Assembly (NCBI GenBank): GCA_028752905.1
Contig: JAQNBH010000004.1
Coordinates: 30,525,751-30,589,750, forward strand
Length of the DNA stretch: 64,000 nucleotides
Direction of reading: 5' to 3'
DNA from: Cladorhizidae sp. MBARI D1340-BT2
Lineage: Eukaryota > Porifera > Demospongiae > Poecilosclerida > Cladorhizidae
The notes beneath the pieces were generated by a model, which worked only from the letters and a program-made list of their open reading frames with translations, was not told the DNA's origin and searched no databases. The position numbers were made by a program, and so were the translations under genes. Positions within the stretch are counted from its first letter, which is position 1. Every line of letters begins with the position of its first letter. This document shows positions 48,433-60,587 of the stretch, piece by piece.

Positions 48433-50522
48433 CCAGGGTCAGCGTACTCTGGTCAATGATAGCAGTAGTGACCAGGGTCAGAGTACTCTGGCAATGATAG
48501 CTGTAGTGACCAGGGTCAGAGTACTCTGGCAATGATAGCAGTAGTGACCAGGGTCAGAGTACTCTGGCAATGATAGCAGTAGTGACCAGGGTCAGAGTAC
48601 TCTGGCAATGATAGCAGTAGTGACCAGGGTCAGAGTACTCTGGCAATGAGAGCAGTAGTGACCAGGGTCAGAGTACTCTGGCAATGATAGCAGTAGTGAT
48701 CAGGGTCAGAGTACTCTGGCAATGATAGCAGTAGTGACCAGGGTCAGAGTACTCTGGCAATGATAGCAGTAGTGACCAGGGTCAGAGTACTCTGGCAATG
48801 AGAGCATTAGTGACCAGGGTCAGAGTACTCTGGCAATGATAGCAGTAGTGACCAGGGTCAGAGTACTCTGATAATGATAGCAGTAGTGGCCAGGGTCAGA
48901 GTACTCTGGCAATGATAGCAGTAGTGACCAGGGTCAGAGTACTCTGGCAATGATAGCAGTAGTGACCAGGGTCAGAGTACTCTGGCAATGATAGCAGTAG
49001 TGACCAGGGTCAGAGTACTCTGGCAATGATAGCAGTGGTGACCAGGGTCAGAGTACTCTGGCAATGAGAGCAGTAGTGGTCAGGGTCAGAGTACTCTGGC
49101 AATGATAGCAGTAGTGACCAGGGTCAGAGTACTCTGGCAATGATAGCAGTAGTGACCAGGGTCAGAGTACTCTGGCAATGATAGCAGTAGTGACCAGGCT
49201 CAGAGTACTCTGGCAGATAGCAGTAGTGACCAGGGTCAGAGTACTCTGGCAATGATAGCAGTAGTGACCAGGGTCAGAGTACTCTGGCAATGATAGCAGT
49301 AGTGACCAGGGTCAGAGTACTCTGGCAATGATAGCAGTAGTGACCAGGGTCAGAGTACTCTGGCAATGATAGCAGTAGTGACCAGGGTCAGAGTACTCTG
49401 ACAATGATAGCAGTAGTGGCCAGGGTCAGAGTACTCTGGCAATGATAGCAGTAGTCACCAGGGTCAGAGTACTCTGGCAATGATAGCAGTAGTGACCAGG
49501 GTCAGAGTACTCTGACAATGATAGCAGTAGTGGCCAGGGTCAGAGTACTCTGGCAATGATAGCAGTAGTCACCAGGGTCAGAGTACTCTGGCAACGATAG
49601 CAGTAGTGACCAGGGTCAGAGTACTCTGGCAATGATAGCAGTAGTGGCCAGGGTCAGAGTACTCTGGCAATGATAGCAGTAGTGACCAGGGTCAGAGTAC
49701 TCTGGCAATGATAGCAGTAGTGACCAGGGTCAGAGTACTCTGGCAATGATAGCAGTAGTGACCAGGGTCAGAGTACTCTGGCAATGAGAGCAGTAGTGAC
49801 CAGGGTCAGAGTACTCTGGCAATGAGAGCAGTAGTGGTCAGGGTCAGAGTACTCTGGCAATGATAGCAGTAGTGACCAGGGTCAGAGTACTCTGGCAATG
49901 ATAGCAGTAGTGACCAGGGTCAGAGTACTCTGGCAATGATAGCAGTAGTGACCAGGGTCAGAGTACTCTGGCAATGATAGCAGTAGTGACCAGGGTCAGA
50001 GTACTCTGGCAATGATAGCAGTAGTGACCAGGGTCAGAGTACTCTGGCATTGATAGCAGTAGTGACCAGGGTCAGAGTACTCTGGCAATGATAGCAGTAG
50101 TGACCAGGGTCAGAGTACTCTGGCAATGGTAGCAGTAGTGACCAGGGTCAGAGTACTCTGGCAATGATAGCAGTAGTGACCAGGGTCAGAGTACTCTGAC
50201 AATGATAGCAGTAGTGGCCAGGGTCAGAGTACTCTGGCAATGATAGCAGTAGTCACCAGGGTCAGAGTACTCTGGCAATGATAGCAGTAGTGACCAGGGT
50301 CAGAGTACTCTGGCAATGATAGCAGTAGTGACCAGGGTCAGAGTACTCTGGCAATGATAGCAGTAGTGACCAGGGTCAGAGTACTCTGGCAATGAGAGCA
50401 GTAGTGACCAGGGTCAGAGTACTCTGGCAATGATAGCAGTAGTGACCAGGGTCAGAGTACTCTGGCAATGATAGCAGTAGTGACCAGGGTCAGAGTACTC
50501 TAGTCAATGATAGCAGTAGTGA
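48433..50522 (+). repeat. Block 2, copy 3 (2,090 bp)
   Basis: Third occurrence of block 2, same length and order, with CAACG near 49595, AATGGTAGC near 50129 and the CTCTAGTCAATG monomer just before the next punctuation. Confidence 0.9.
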
Positions 50523-53500
50523 CCAGGGTCAGCGTACTCTGGTCAATGATAGCAGTAGTGACCAGGGTCAGAGTACTCTGGCAATGATAGCTGTAGTGAC
50601 CAGGGTCAGAGTACTCTGGCAATGATAGCAGTAGTGACCAGGGTCAGAGTACTCTGGTAATGATAGCAGTAGTGACCAGGGTCAGAGTACTCTGGCAATG
50701 ATAGCAGTAGTGACCAGGGTCAGAGTACTCTGGCAATGAGAGCAGTAGTGACCAGGGTCAGAGTACTCTGGCAATGATAGCAGTAGTGATCAGGGTCAGA
50801 GTACTCTGGCAATGATAGCAGTAGTGACCAGGGTCAGAGTACTCTGGCAATGATAGCAGTAGTGACCAGGGTCAGAGTACTCTGGCAATGATAGCAGTAG
50901 TGACCAGGGTCAGAGTACTCTGGTAATGATAGCAGTAGTGACCAGGGTCAGAGTACTCTGGCAATGAGAGCATTAGTGACCAGGGTCAGAGTACTCTGGC
51001 AATGATAGCAGTAGTGACCAGGGTCAGAGTACTCTGACAATGATAGCAGTAGTGGCCAGGGTCAGAGTACTCTGGCAATGATAGCAGTAGTGACCAGGGT
51101 CAGAGTACTCTGGCAATGATAGCAGTAGTGGCCAGGGTCAGAGTACTCTGGCAATGATAGCAGTAGTGACCAGGGTCAGAGTACTCTGGCAATGATAGCA
51201 GTAGTGACCAGGGTCAGAGTACTCTGGCAATGATAGCAGTAGTGACCAGGGTCAGAGTACTCTGGCAATGATAGCAGTAGTGACCAGGGTCAGAGTACTC
51301 TGGCAATGATAGCAGTAGTGACCAGGGTCAGAGTACTCTGGCAATGATAGCAGAAGTGACCAGGGTCAGAGTACTCTGGCAATGATAGCAGTAGTGACCA
51401 GGGTCAGAGTACTCTGGCAATGATAGCAGTAGTGACCAGGGTCAGAGTACTCTAGCAATGATAGCAGTAGTGACCAGGGTCAGAGTACTCTGGCAATGAT
51501 AGCAGTAGTGACCAGGGTCAGAGTACTCTGGCAATGATAGCAGTAGTGACCAGGGTCAGAGTACTCTGGCAATGATAGCAGTAGTGACCAGGGTCAGAGT
51601 ACTCTGGTAATGATAGCAGTAGTGACCAGGGTCAGAGTACTCTGGCAATGAGAGCAGTAGTGGCCAGGGTCAGAGTACTCTGGCAATGAGAGCAGTAGTG
51701 GCCATGGTCAGAGTACTCTGGCAATGATAGCAGTAGTGACCAGGGTCAGAGTACTCTGACAATGATAGCAGTAGTGGCCAGGGTCAGAGTACTCTGGTAA
51801 TGATAGCAGTAGTGACCAGGGTCAGAGTACTCTGGCAATGATAGCAGTAGTGACCAGGGTCAGAGTACTCTGGCAATGATAGCAGTAGTGACCAGGGTCA
51901 GAGTACTCTGGCAATGATAGCAGTAGTGACCAGGGTCAGAGTACTCTGGCAATGATAGCAGTAGTGACCAGGGTCAGAGTACTCTGGCAATGATAGCAGA
52001 AGTGACCAGGGTCAGAGTACTCTGGCAATGATAGCAGTAGTGACCAGGGTCAGAGTCCTCTGGCAATGATAGCAGTAGTGACCAGGGTCAGAGTACTCTG
52101 GCAATGATAGCAGTAGTGACCAGGGTCAGAGTACTCTAGCAATGATAGCAGTAGTGACCAGGGTCAGAGTACTCTGGCAATGATAGCAGTAGTGACCAGG
52201 GTCAGAGTACTCTGGCAATGATAGCAGTAGTGACCAGGGTCAGAGTACTCTGGCAATGATAGCAGTAGTGACCAGGGTCAGAGTACTCTGGCAATGAGAG
52301 CAGTAGTGGCCAGGGTCAGAGTACTCTGGCAATGATAGCAGTAGTGGCCAGGGTCAGAGTACTCTGGCAATGATAGCAGTAGTGGCCAGGGTCAGAGTAC
52401 TCTGGCAATGATAGCAGTAGTGACCAGGGTCAGAGTACTCTGGCAATGATAGCAGTAGTGACCAGGGTCAGAGTACTCTGGCAATGATAGCAGTAGTGAC
52501 CAGGGTCAGAGTACTCTGGCAATGAGAGCAGTAGTGACCAGGGTCAGAGTACTCTGGCAATGAGAGCAGTAGTGACCAGGGTCAGAGTACTCTGGCAATG
52601 AGAGCAGTAGTGGTCAGGGTCAGAGTACTCTGGCAATGATAGCAGTAGTGACCAGGGTCAGAGTACTCTGGCAATGATAGCAGTAGTGACCAGGGTCAGA
52701 GTACTCTGGCAATGATAGCAGTAGTGACCAGGGTCAGAGTACTCTGGCAATGATAGCAGTAGTGACCAGGGTCAGAGTACTCTGGCAATGAGAGCAGTAG
52801 TGACCAGGGTCAGAGTACTCTGGCAATGATAGCAGTAGTGACCAGGGTCAGAGTACTCTGGCAATGAGAGCAGTAGTGACCAGGGTCAGAGTACTCTGGC
52901 AATGAGAGCAGTAGTGGTCAGGGTCAGAGTACTCTGGCAATGATAGCAGTAGTGACCAGGGTCAGAGTACTCTGGCAATGATAGCAGTAGTGACCAGGGT
53001 CAGAGTACTCTGGCAATGATAGCAGTAGTGACCAGGGTCAGAGTACTCTGGCAATGATAGCAGTAGTGACCAGGGTCAGAGTACTCTGGCAATGATAGCA
53101 GTAGTGACCAGGGTCAGAGTACTCTGACAATGATAGCAGTAGTGACCAGGGTCAGAGTACTCTGGCAATGATAGCAGTAGTGACCAGGGTCAGAGTACTC
53201 TGGCAATGATAGCAGTAGTGACCAGGGTCAGAGTACTCTGGCAATGATAGCAGTAGTGACCAGGTTCAGAGTACTCTGACAATGATAGCAGTAGTGGCCA
53301 GGGTCAGAGTACTCTGGCAATGATAGCAGTAGTCACCAGGGTCAGAGTACTCTGGCAATGATAGCAGTAGTGACCAGGGTCAGAGTACTCTGGCAATGAT
53401 AGCAGTAGTGACCAGGGTCAGAGTACTCTGGCAATGATAGCAGTAGTGACCAGGGTCAGAGTACTCTGGCAATGAGAGCAGTAGTGACCAGGGTCAGAGT

Positions 53501-53602
53501 ACTCTGGCAATGATAGCAGTAGTGACCAGGGTCAGAGTACTCTGGCAATGATAGCAGTAGTGACCAGGGTCAGAGTACTCTGGTCAATGATAGCAGTAGT
53601 GA
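50523..53602 (+). repeat. Block 3, copy 3 (3,080 bp)
   Basis: Third occurrence of block 3, with GTGGCCATGG (about 51702), AGAGTCCTCTGG (about 52057), paired GCAGAAGTG and CTCTAGCAATG monomers and GACCAGGTTCAG (about 53264). Length is identical in all three super-copies. Confidence 0.9.
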
Positions 53603-55353
53603 CCAGGGTCAGCGTACTCAGGTCAATGATAGCAGTAGTGACCAGGGTCAGAGTACTCTGGCAATGATAGCTGTAGTGACCAGGGTCAGAGTACTCTGGC
53701 AATGATAGCAGTAGTGACCAGGGTCAGAGTACTCTGGCAATGATAGCAGTAGTGACCAGGGTCAGAGTACTCTGGCAATGATAGCAGTAGTGACCAGGGT
53801 CAGAGTACTCTGGCAATGAGAGCAGTAGTGACCAGGGTCAGAGTACTCTGGCAATGATAGCAGTAGTGATCAGGGTCAGAGTACTCTGGCAATGATAGCA
53901 GTAGTGACCAGGGTCAGAGTACTCTGGCAATGATAGCAGTAGTGACCAGGGTCAGAGTACTCTGGCAATGATAGCAGTTGTGACCAGGGTCAGAGTACTC
54001 TGGTAATGATAGCAGTAGTGACCAGGGTCAGAGTACTCTGGCAATGAGAGCATTATTGACCAGGGTCAGAGTACTCTGGCAATGATAGCAGTAGTGACCA
54101 GGGTCAGAGTACTCTGACAATGATAGCAGTAGTGGCCAGGGTCAGAGTACTCTGGCAATGATAGCAGTAGTGACCAGGGTCAGAGTACTCTGGCAATGAT
54201 AGCAGTAGTGACCAGGGTCAGAGTACTCTGGCAATGATAGCAGTAGTGACCAGGGTCAGAGTACTCTGGCAATGAGAGCAGTAGTGACCAGGGTCAGAGT
54301 ACTCTGGCAATGAGAGCAGTACTGACCAGGGTCAGAGTACTCTGGCAATGATAGCAGTAGTGACCAGGGTCAGAGTACTCTGGCAATGATAGCAGTAGTG
54401 ACCAGGGTCAGAGTACTCTGGTCAATGATAGCAGTAGTGACCAGGGTCAGAGTACTCTGGCAATGATAGCAGTAGTGACCAGGGTCAGAGTACTCTGGCA
54501 ATGATAGCAGTAGTGACCAGGGTCAGAGTACTCTGGCAATGATAGCAGTAGTGACCAGGGTCAGAGTACTCTGGCAATGATAGCAGTAGTGACCAGGGTC
54601 AGAGTACTCTGGCAATGATAGCAGTAGTGACCAGGGTCAGAGTACTCTGGCAATGATAGCAGTAGTGACCAGGGTCAGAGTACTCTGACAATGATAGCAG
54701 TAGTGGCCAGGGTCAGAGTACTCTGGCAATGATAGCAGTAGTGACCAGGGTCAGAGTACTCTGGCAATGATAGCAGTAGTGACCAGGGTCAGAGTACTCT
54801 GGCATTTATAGCAGTAGTGACCAGGGTCAGAGTACTCTGGCAATGATAGCAGTAGTGACCAGGGTCAGAGTACTCTGGCAATGATAGCAGTAGTGACCAG
54901 GGTCAGAGTACTCTGGCAATGATAGCAGTAGTGACCAGGGTCAGAGTACTCTGGCAATGATAGCAGTAGTGACCAGGGTCAGAGTACTCTGGCAATGATA
55001 GCAGTAGTGACCAGGGTCAGAGTACTCTGACAATGATAGCAGTAGTGGCCAGGGTCAGAGTACTCTGGCAATGATAGCAGTAGTCACCAGGGTCAGAGTA
55101 CTCTGGCAATGATAGCAGTAGTGACCAGGGTCAGAGTACTCTGGCAATGATAGCAGTAGTGACCAGGGTCAGAGTACTCTGGCAATGAGAGCAGTAGTGA
55201 CCAGGGTCAGAGTACTCTGGCAATGAGAGCAGTAGTGACCAGGGTCAGAGTACTCTGGCAATGATAGCAGTAGTGACCAGGGTCAGAGTACTCTGGCAAT
55301 GATAGCAGTAGTGACCAGGGTCAGAGTACTCTGGTCAATGATAGCAGTAGTGA
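53603..55353 (+). repeat. Block 4, copy 3 (1,751 bp)
   Basis: Third occurrence of block 4, opening with AGCGTACTCAGG. It has a private T at 53979 (CAGTTGTGACC) not seen in copies 1 and 2. Other markers (GCATTATTG, AGCAGTACTG, isolated CTGGTCAATG, CATTTATAGC) are in place. Confidence 0.9.
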
Positions 55354-57750
55354 CCAGGGTCAGCGTACTCTGGTCAATGATAGCTGTAGTGACCAGGGTC
55401 AGAGTACTCTGGCAATGATAGCTGTAGTGACCAGGGTCAGATGTACTCTGGCAATGATAGCAGTAGTGACCAGGGTCAGAGTACTCTGGTAATGATAGCA
55501 GTAGTGACCAGGGTCAGAGTACTCTGGCAATGATAGCAGTAGTGACCAGGGTCAGAGTACTCTGGCAATGAGAGCAGTAGTGACCATGGTCAGAGTACTC
55601 TGGCAATGATAGCAGTAGTGATCAGGGTCAGAGTACTCTGGCAATGATAGCAGTAGTGACCAGGGTCAGAGTACTCTGGCAATGAGAGCATTAGTGACCA
55701 GGGTCAGAGTACTCTGGCAATGATAGCAGTAGTGACCAGGGTCAGAGTACTCTGACAATGATAGCAGTAGTGGCCAGGGTCAGAGTACTCTGGCAATGAT
55801 AGCAGTAGTGACCAGGGTCAGAGTACTCTGGCAATGATAGCAGTAGTGACCAGGGTCAGAGTACTCTGGCAATGATAGCAGTAGTGACCAGGGTCAGAGT
55901 ACTCTGGCAATGATAGCAGTAGTGACCAGGGTCAGAGTACTCTGGCAATGAGAGCAGTAGTGGTCAGGGTCAGAGTACTCTGGCAATGATAGCAGTAGTG
56001 ACCAGGGTCAGAGTACTCTGGCAATGATAGCAGTAGTGACCAGGGTCGGAGTACTCTGGCAATGATAGCAGTAGTGACCAGGGTCAGAGTACTCTGGCAA
56101 TGATAGTAGTAGTGACCAGGGTCAGAGTACTCTGGCAATGGTAGCACTACTGACCAGGGTCAGAGTACTCTGGCAATGATAGCAGTAGTGAACAGGGTCA
56201 GAGTACTCTGGCAATGATAGCAGTAGTGACCAGGGTCAGAGTACTCTGACAATGATAGCAGTAGTGGCCAGGGTCAGAGTACTCTGGTAATGATAGCAGT
56301 AGTGACCAGGGTCAGAGTACTCTGGCAATGATAGCAGTAGTGACCAGGGTCAGAGTACTCTGGCAATGATAGCAGTAGTGACCAGGGTCAGAGTACTCTG
56401 GCAATGATAGCAGTAGTGACCAGGGTCAGAGTACTCTGGCAATGATAGCAGTAGTGACCAGGGTCAGAGTACTCTGGCAATGATAGCAGAAGTGACCAGG
56501 GTCAGAGTACTCTGGCAATGATAGCAGTAGTGACCAGGGTCAGAGTACTCTGGCAATGATAGCAGTAGTGACCAGGGTCAGAGTACTCTGGCAATGATAG
56601 CAGTAGTGACCAGGGTCAGAGTACTCTAGCAATGATAGCAGTAGTGACCAGGGTCAGAGTACTCTGGCAATGATAGCAATAGTGACCAGGGTCAGAGTAC
56701 TCTGGCAATGATAGCAGTAGTGACCAGGGTCAGAGTACTCTGGCAATGATAGCAGTAGTGACCAGGGTCAGAGTACTCTGGTAATGATAGCAGTAGTGAC
56801 CAGGGTCAGAGTACTCTGGCAATGAGAGCAGTAGTGGCCAGGGTCAGAGTACTCTGGCAATGATAGCAGTAGTGGCCAGGGTCAGAGTACTCTGGCAATG
56901 ATAGCAGTAGTGGCCAGGGTCAGAGTACTCTGGCAATGATAGCAGTAGTGATCAGGGTCAGAGTACTCTGGCAATGATAGCAGTAGTGACCAGGGTCAGA
57001 GTACTCTGGCAATGATAGCAGTAGTGACCAGGGTCAGAGTACTCTGGCAATGAGAGCAGTAGTGACCAGGGTCAGAGTACTCTGGCAATGAGAGCAGTAG
57101 TGGTCAGGGTCAGAGTACTCTGTCAATGATAGCAGTAGTGACCAGGGTCAGAGTACTCTGGCAATGATAGCAGTAGTGACCAGGGTCAGAGTACTCTGGC
57201 AATGATAGCAGTAGTGACAAGGGTCAGAGTACTCTGGCAATGATAGCAGTAGTGACCAGGGTCAGAGTACTCTGGCAATGAGAGCAGTAGTGACCAGGAT
57301 CAGAGTACTCTGGCAATGATAGCAGTAGTGACCAGGGTCAGAGTACTCTGGCAATGATAGCAGTAGTGACCAGGGTCAGAGTACTCTGGCAATGATAGCA
57401 GTAGTGACCAGGGTCAGAGTACTCTGGCAATGATAGCAGTAGTGACCAGGGTCAGAGTACTCTGACAATGATAGCAGTAGTGGCCAGGGTCAGAGTACTC
57501 TGGCAATGATAGCAGTAGTCACCAGGGTCAGAGTACTCTGGCAATGATAGCAGTAGTGACCAGGGTCAGAGTACTCTGGCAATGATAGCAGTAGTGACCA
57601 GGGTCAGAGTACTCTGGCAATGATAGCAGTAGTGACCAGGGTCAGAGTAGTCTGGCAATGAGAGCAGTAGTGACCAGGGTCAGAGTACTCTGGCAATGAT
57701 AGCTGTAGTGACCAGGGTCAGAGTACTCTGGTCAATGATAGCAGTAGTGA
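55354..57750 (+). repeat. Block 5, copy 3, shortened (2,397 bp, 63 monomers)
   Basis: This block shares the 1-bp T insertion (55442, CAGATGTAC) with copy 2. It lacks the eight-monomer duplication of copy 2 and two of the three GTCGGAGTAC monomers, keeping a single one near 56047. It is thus two monomers shorter than copy 1 and ten shorter than copy 2. CACTACTG is at 56145-56152. CTGTCAATG, GACAAGG, GACCAGGATC and AGTAGTCTGG follow normally. Confidence 0.9.
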
Positions 57751-59904
57751 CCAGGGTCAGCGTACTCTGGTCAATGATAGCAGTAGTGACCAGGGTCAGA
57801 GTACTCTGGCAATGATAGCTGTAGTGACCAGGGTCAGAGTACTCTGGCAATGATAGCAGTAGTGACCAGGGTCAGAGTACTCTGGCAATGATAGCAGTAG
57901 TGACCAGGGTCAGAGTACTCTGGCAATGATAGCAGTAGTGACCAGGGTCAGAGTACTCTGGCAATGAGAGCAGTAGTGACCAGGGTCAGAGTACTCTGGC
58001 AATGATAGCAGTAGTGATCAGGGTCAGAGTACTCTGGCAATGATAGCAGTAGTGACCAGGGTCAGAGTACTCTGGCAATGATAGCAGTAGTGACCAGGGT
58101 CAGAGTACTCTGGCAATGATAGCAGTAGTGACCAGGGTCAGAGTACTCTGGTAATGATAGCAGTAGTGACCAGGGTCAGAGTACTCTGGTAATGAGAGCA
58201 TTAGTGACCAGGGTCAGAGTACTCTGGCAATGATAGCAGTAGTGACCAGGGTCAGAGTACTCTGACAATGATAGCAGTAGTGGCCAGGGTCAGAGTACTC
58301 TGGCAATGATAGCAGTAGTGACCAGGGTCAGAGTACTCTGGCAATGATAGCAGTAGTGACCAGGGTCAGAGTACTCTGGCAATGATAGCAGTAGTGACCA
58401 GGGTCAGAGTACTCTGGCAATGATAGCAGTAGTGACCAGGGTCAGTGTACTCTGGCAATGAGAGCAGTAGTGGTCAGGGTCAGAGTACTCTGGCAATGAT
58501 AGCAGTAGTGACCAGGGTCAGAGTACTCTGGCAATGATAGCAGTAGTGACCAGGGTCAGAGTACTCTGGCAATGATAGCAGTAGTGACCAGGGTCAGAGT
58601 ACTCTGGCAGATAGCAGTAGTGACCAGGGTCAGAGTACTCTGGCAATGATAGCAGTAGTGACCAGGGTCAGAGTACTCTGGCAATGATAGCAGTAGTGAC
58701 CAGGGTCAGAGTACTCTGGCAATGATAGCAGTAGTGACCAGGGTCAGAGTACTCTGGCAATGATAGCAGTAGTGACCAGGGTCAGAGTACTCTGACAATG
58801 ATAGCAGTAGTGGCCAGGGTCAGAGTACTCTGGCAATGATAGCAGTAGTCACCAGGGTCAGAGTACTCTGGCAATGATAGCAGTAGTGACCAGGGTCAGA
58901 GTACTCTGACAATGATAGCAGTAGTGGCCAGGGTCAGAGTACTCTGGCAATGATAGCAGTAGTGACCAGGGTCAGAGTACTCTGGCAATGGTAGCACTAC
59001 TGACCAGGGTCAGAGTACTCTGGCAATGATAGCAGTAGTGAACAGGGTCAGAGTACTCTGGCAATGATAGCAGTAGTGACCAGGGTCAGAGTACTCTGAC
59101 AATGATAGCAGTAGTGGCCAGGGTCAGAGTACTCTGGTAATGATAGCAGTAGTAACCAGGGTCAGAGTACTCTGGCAATGATAGCAGTAGTGACCAGGGT
59201 CAGAGTACTCTGGCAATGATAGCAGTAGTGACCAGGGTCAGAGTACTCTGGCAATGATAGCAGTAGTGACCAGGGTCAGAGTACTCTGGCAATGATAGCA
59301 GTAGTGACCAGGGTCAGAGTACTCTGGCAATGATAGCAGAAGTGACCAGTGTCAGAGTACTCTGGCAATGATAGCAGTAGTGACCAGGGTCAGAGTACTC
59401 TGGCAATGATAGCAGTAGTGACCAGGGTCAGAGTACTCTGGCAATGATAGCAGTAGTGACCAGGGTCAGAGTACTCTAGCAATGATAGCAGTAGTGACCA
59501 GGGTCAGAGTACTCTGGCAATGATAGCAATAGTGACCAGGGTCAGAGTACTCTGGCAATGATAGCAGTAGTGACCAGGGTCAGAGTACTCTGGCAATGAT
59601 AGCAGTAGTGACCAGGGTCAGAGTACTCTGGTAATGATAGCAGTAGTGACCAGGGTCAGAGTACTCTGGCAATGAGAGCAGTAGTGGCCAGGGTCAGAGT
59701 ACTCTGGCAATGATAGCAGTAGTGGCCAGGGTCAGAGTACTCTGGCAATGATAGCAGTAGTGGCCAGGGTCAGAGTACTCTGGCAATGATAGCAGTAGTG
59801 ACCAGGGTCAGAGTACTCTGGCAATGATAGCAGTAGTGACCAGGGTCAGAGTACTCTGGCAATGATAGCAGTAGTGACCAGGGTCAGAGTACTCTGGCAA
59901 TGAG

Positions 59905-60100
59905 AGCAGTAGTGACCAGGGTCAGAGTACTCTGGCAATGAGAGCAGTAGTGACCAGGGTCAGAGTACTCTGGCAATGAGAGCAGTAGTGGTCAGGGTCA
60001 GAGTACTCTGGCAATGATAGCAGTAGTGACCAGGGTCAGAGTACTCTGGCAATGATAGCAGTAGTGACCAGGGTCAGAGTACTCTGGCAATGATAGCAGT
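59905..60100 (+). other. Recombination junction: block 6 to block 3/5-like sequence
   Basis: At about 59914 the expected GAGAGC/GTGGCC of block 6 (compare 37735-37750) is GAGAGC/GTGACC. The following three GAGAGC monomers ending in GGTC match block 3 (7700-7792). By 60106 the GACAAGG marker of block 5 is present, but the CTGTCAATG that precedes it in block 5 is missing. This indicates at least one in-register switch of template here. Confidence 0.75.
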
Positions 60101-60548
60101 AGTGACAAGGGTCAGAGTACTCTGGCAATGATAGCAGTAGTGACCAGGGTCAGAGTACTCTGGCAATGAGAGCAGTAGTGACCAGGATCAGAGTACTCTG
60201 GCAATGATAGCAGTAGTGACCAGGGTCAGAGTACTCTGGCAATGATAGCAGTAGTGACCAGGGTCAGAGTACTCTGGCAATGATAGCAGTAGTGACCAGG
60301 GTCAGAGTACTCTGGCAATGATAGCAGTAGTGACCAGGGTCAGAGTACTCTGACAATGATAGCAGTAGTGGCCAGGGTCAGAGTACTCTGGCAATGATAG
60401 CAGTAGTCACCAGGGTCAGAGTACTCTGGCAATGATAGCAGTAGTGACCAGGGTCAGAGTACTCTGGCAATGATAGCAGTAGTGACCAGGGTCAGAGTAC
60501 TCTGGCAATGATAGCAGTAGTGACCAGGGTCAGAGTAGTCTGGCAATG

Positions 60549-60587
60549 AGAGCAGTAGTGACCAGGGTCAGAGTACTCTGGCAATGA
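60549..60587 (+). other. Recombination junction: end of block 5 to start of block 5
   Basis: Left of the junction is AGTAGTCTGGCAATGAGAGC (end of a block 5). The next expected monomer would have AGCTGTAG and then punctuation. Instead the following monomer is GAGAGC with GACCATGG, which belongs near the start of block 5. The crossover lies in the identical bases shared by both monomers, so the break is in register and no partial monomer is left. Confidence 0.85.

Noticed and set aside
60549..60587. Assembly mis-join as the only explanation of the copy 3 junction
   Set aside because: It remains possible and cannot be excluded without reads. However, the junction keeps the monomer register, and the sequence beyond it has its own private variants (63001, about 63735), so it is not a plain copy of another part of the window.
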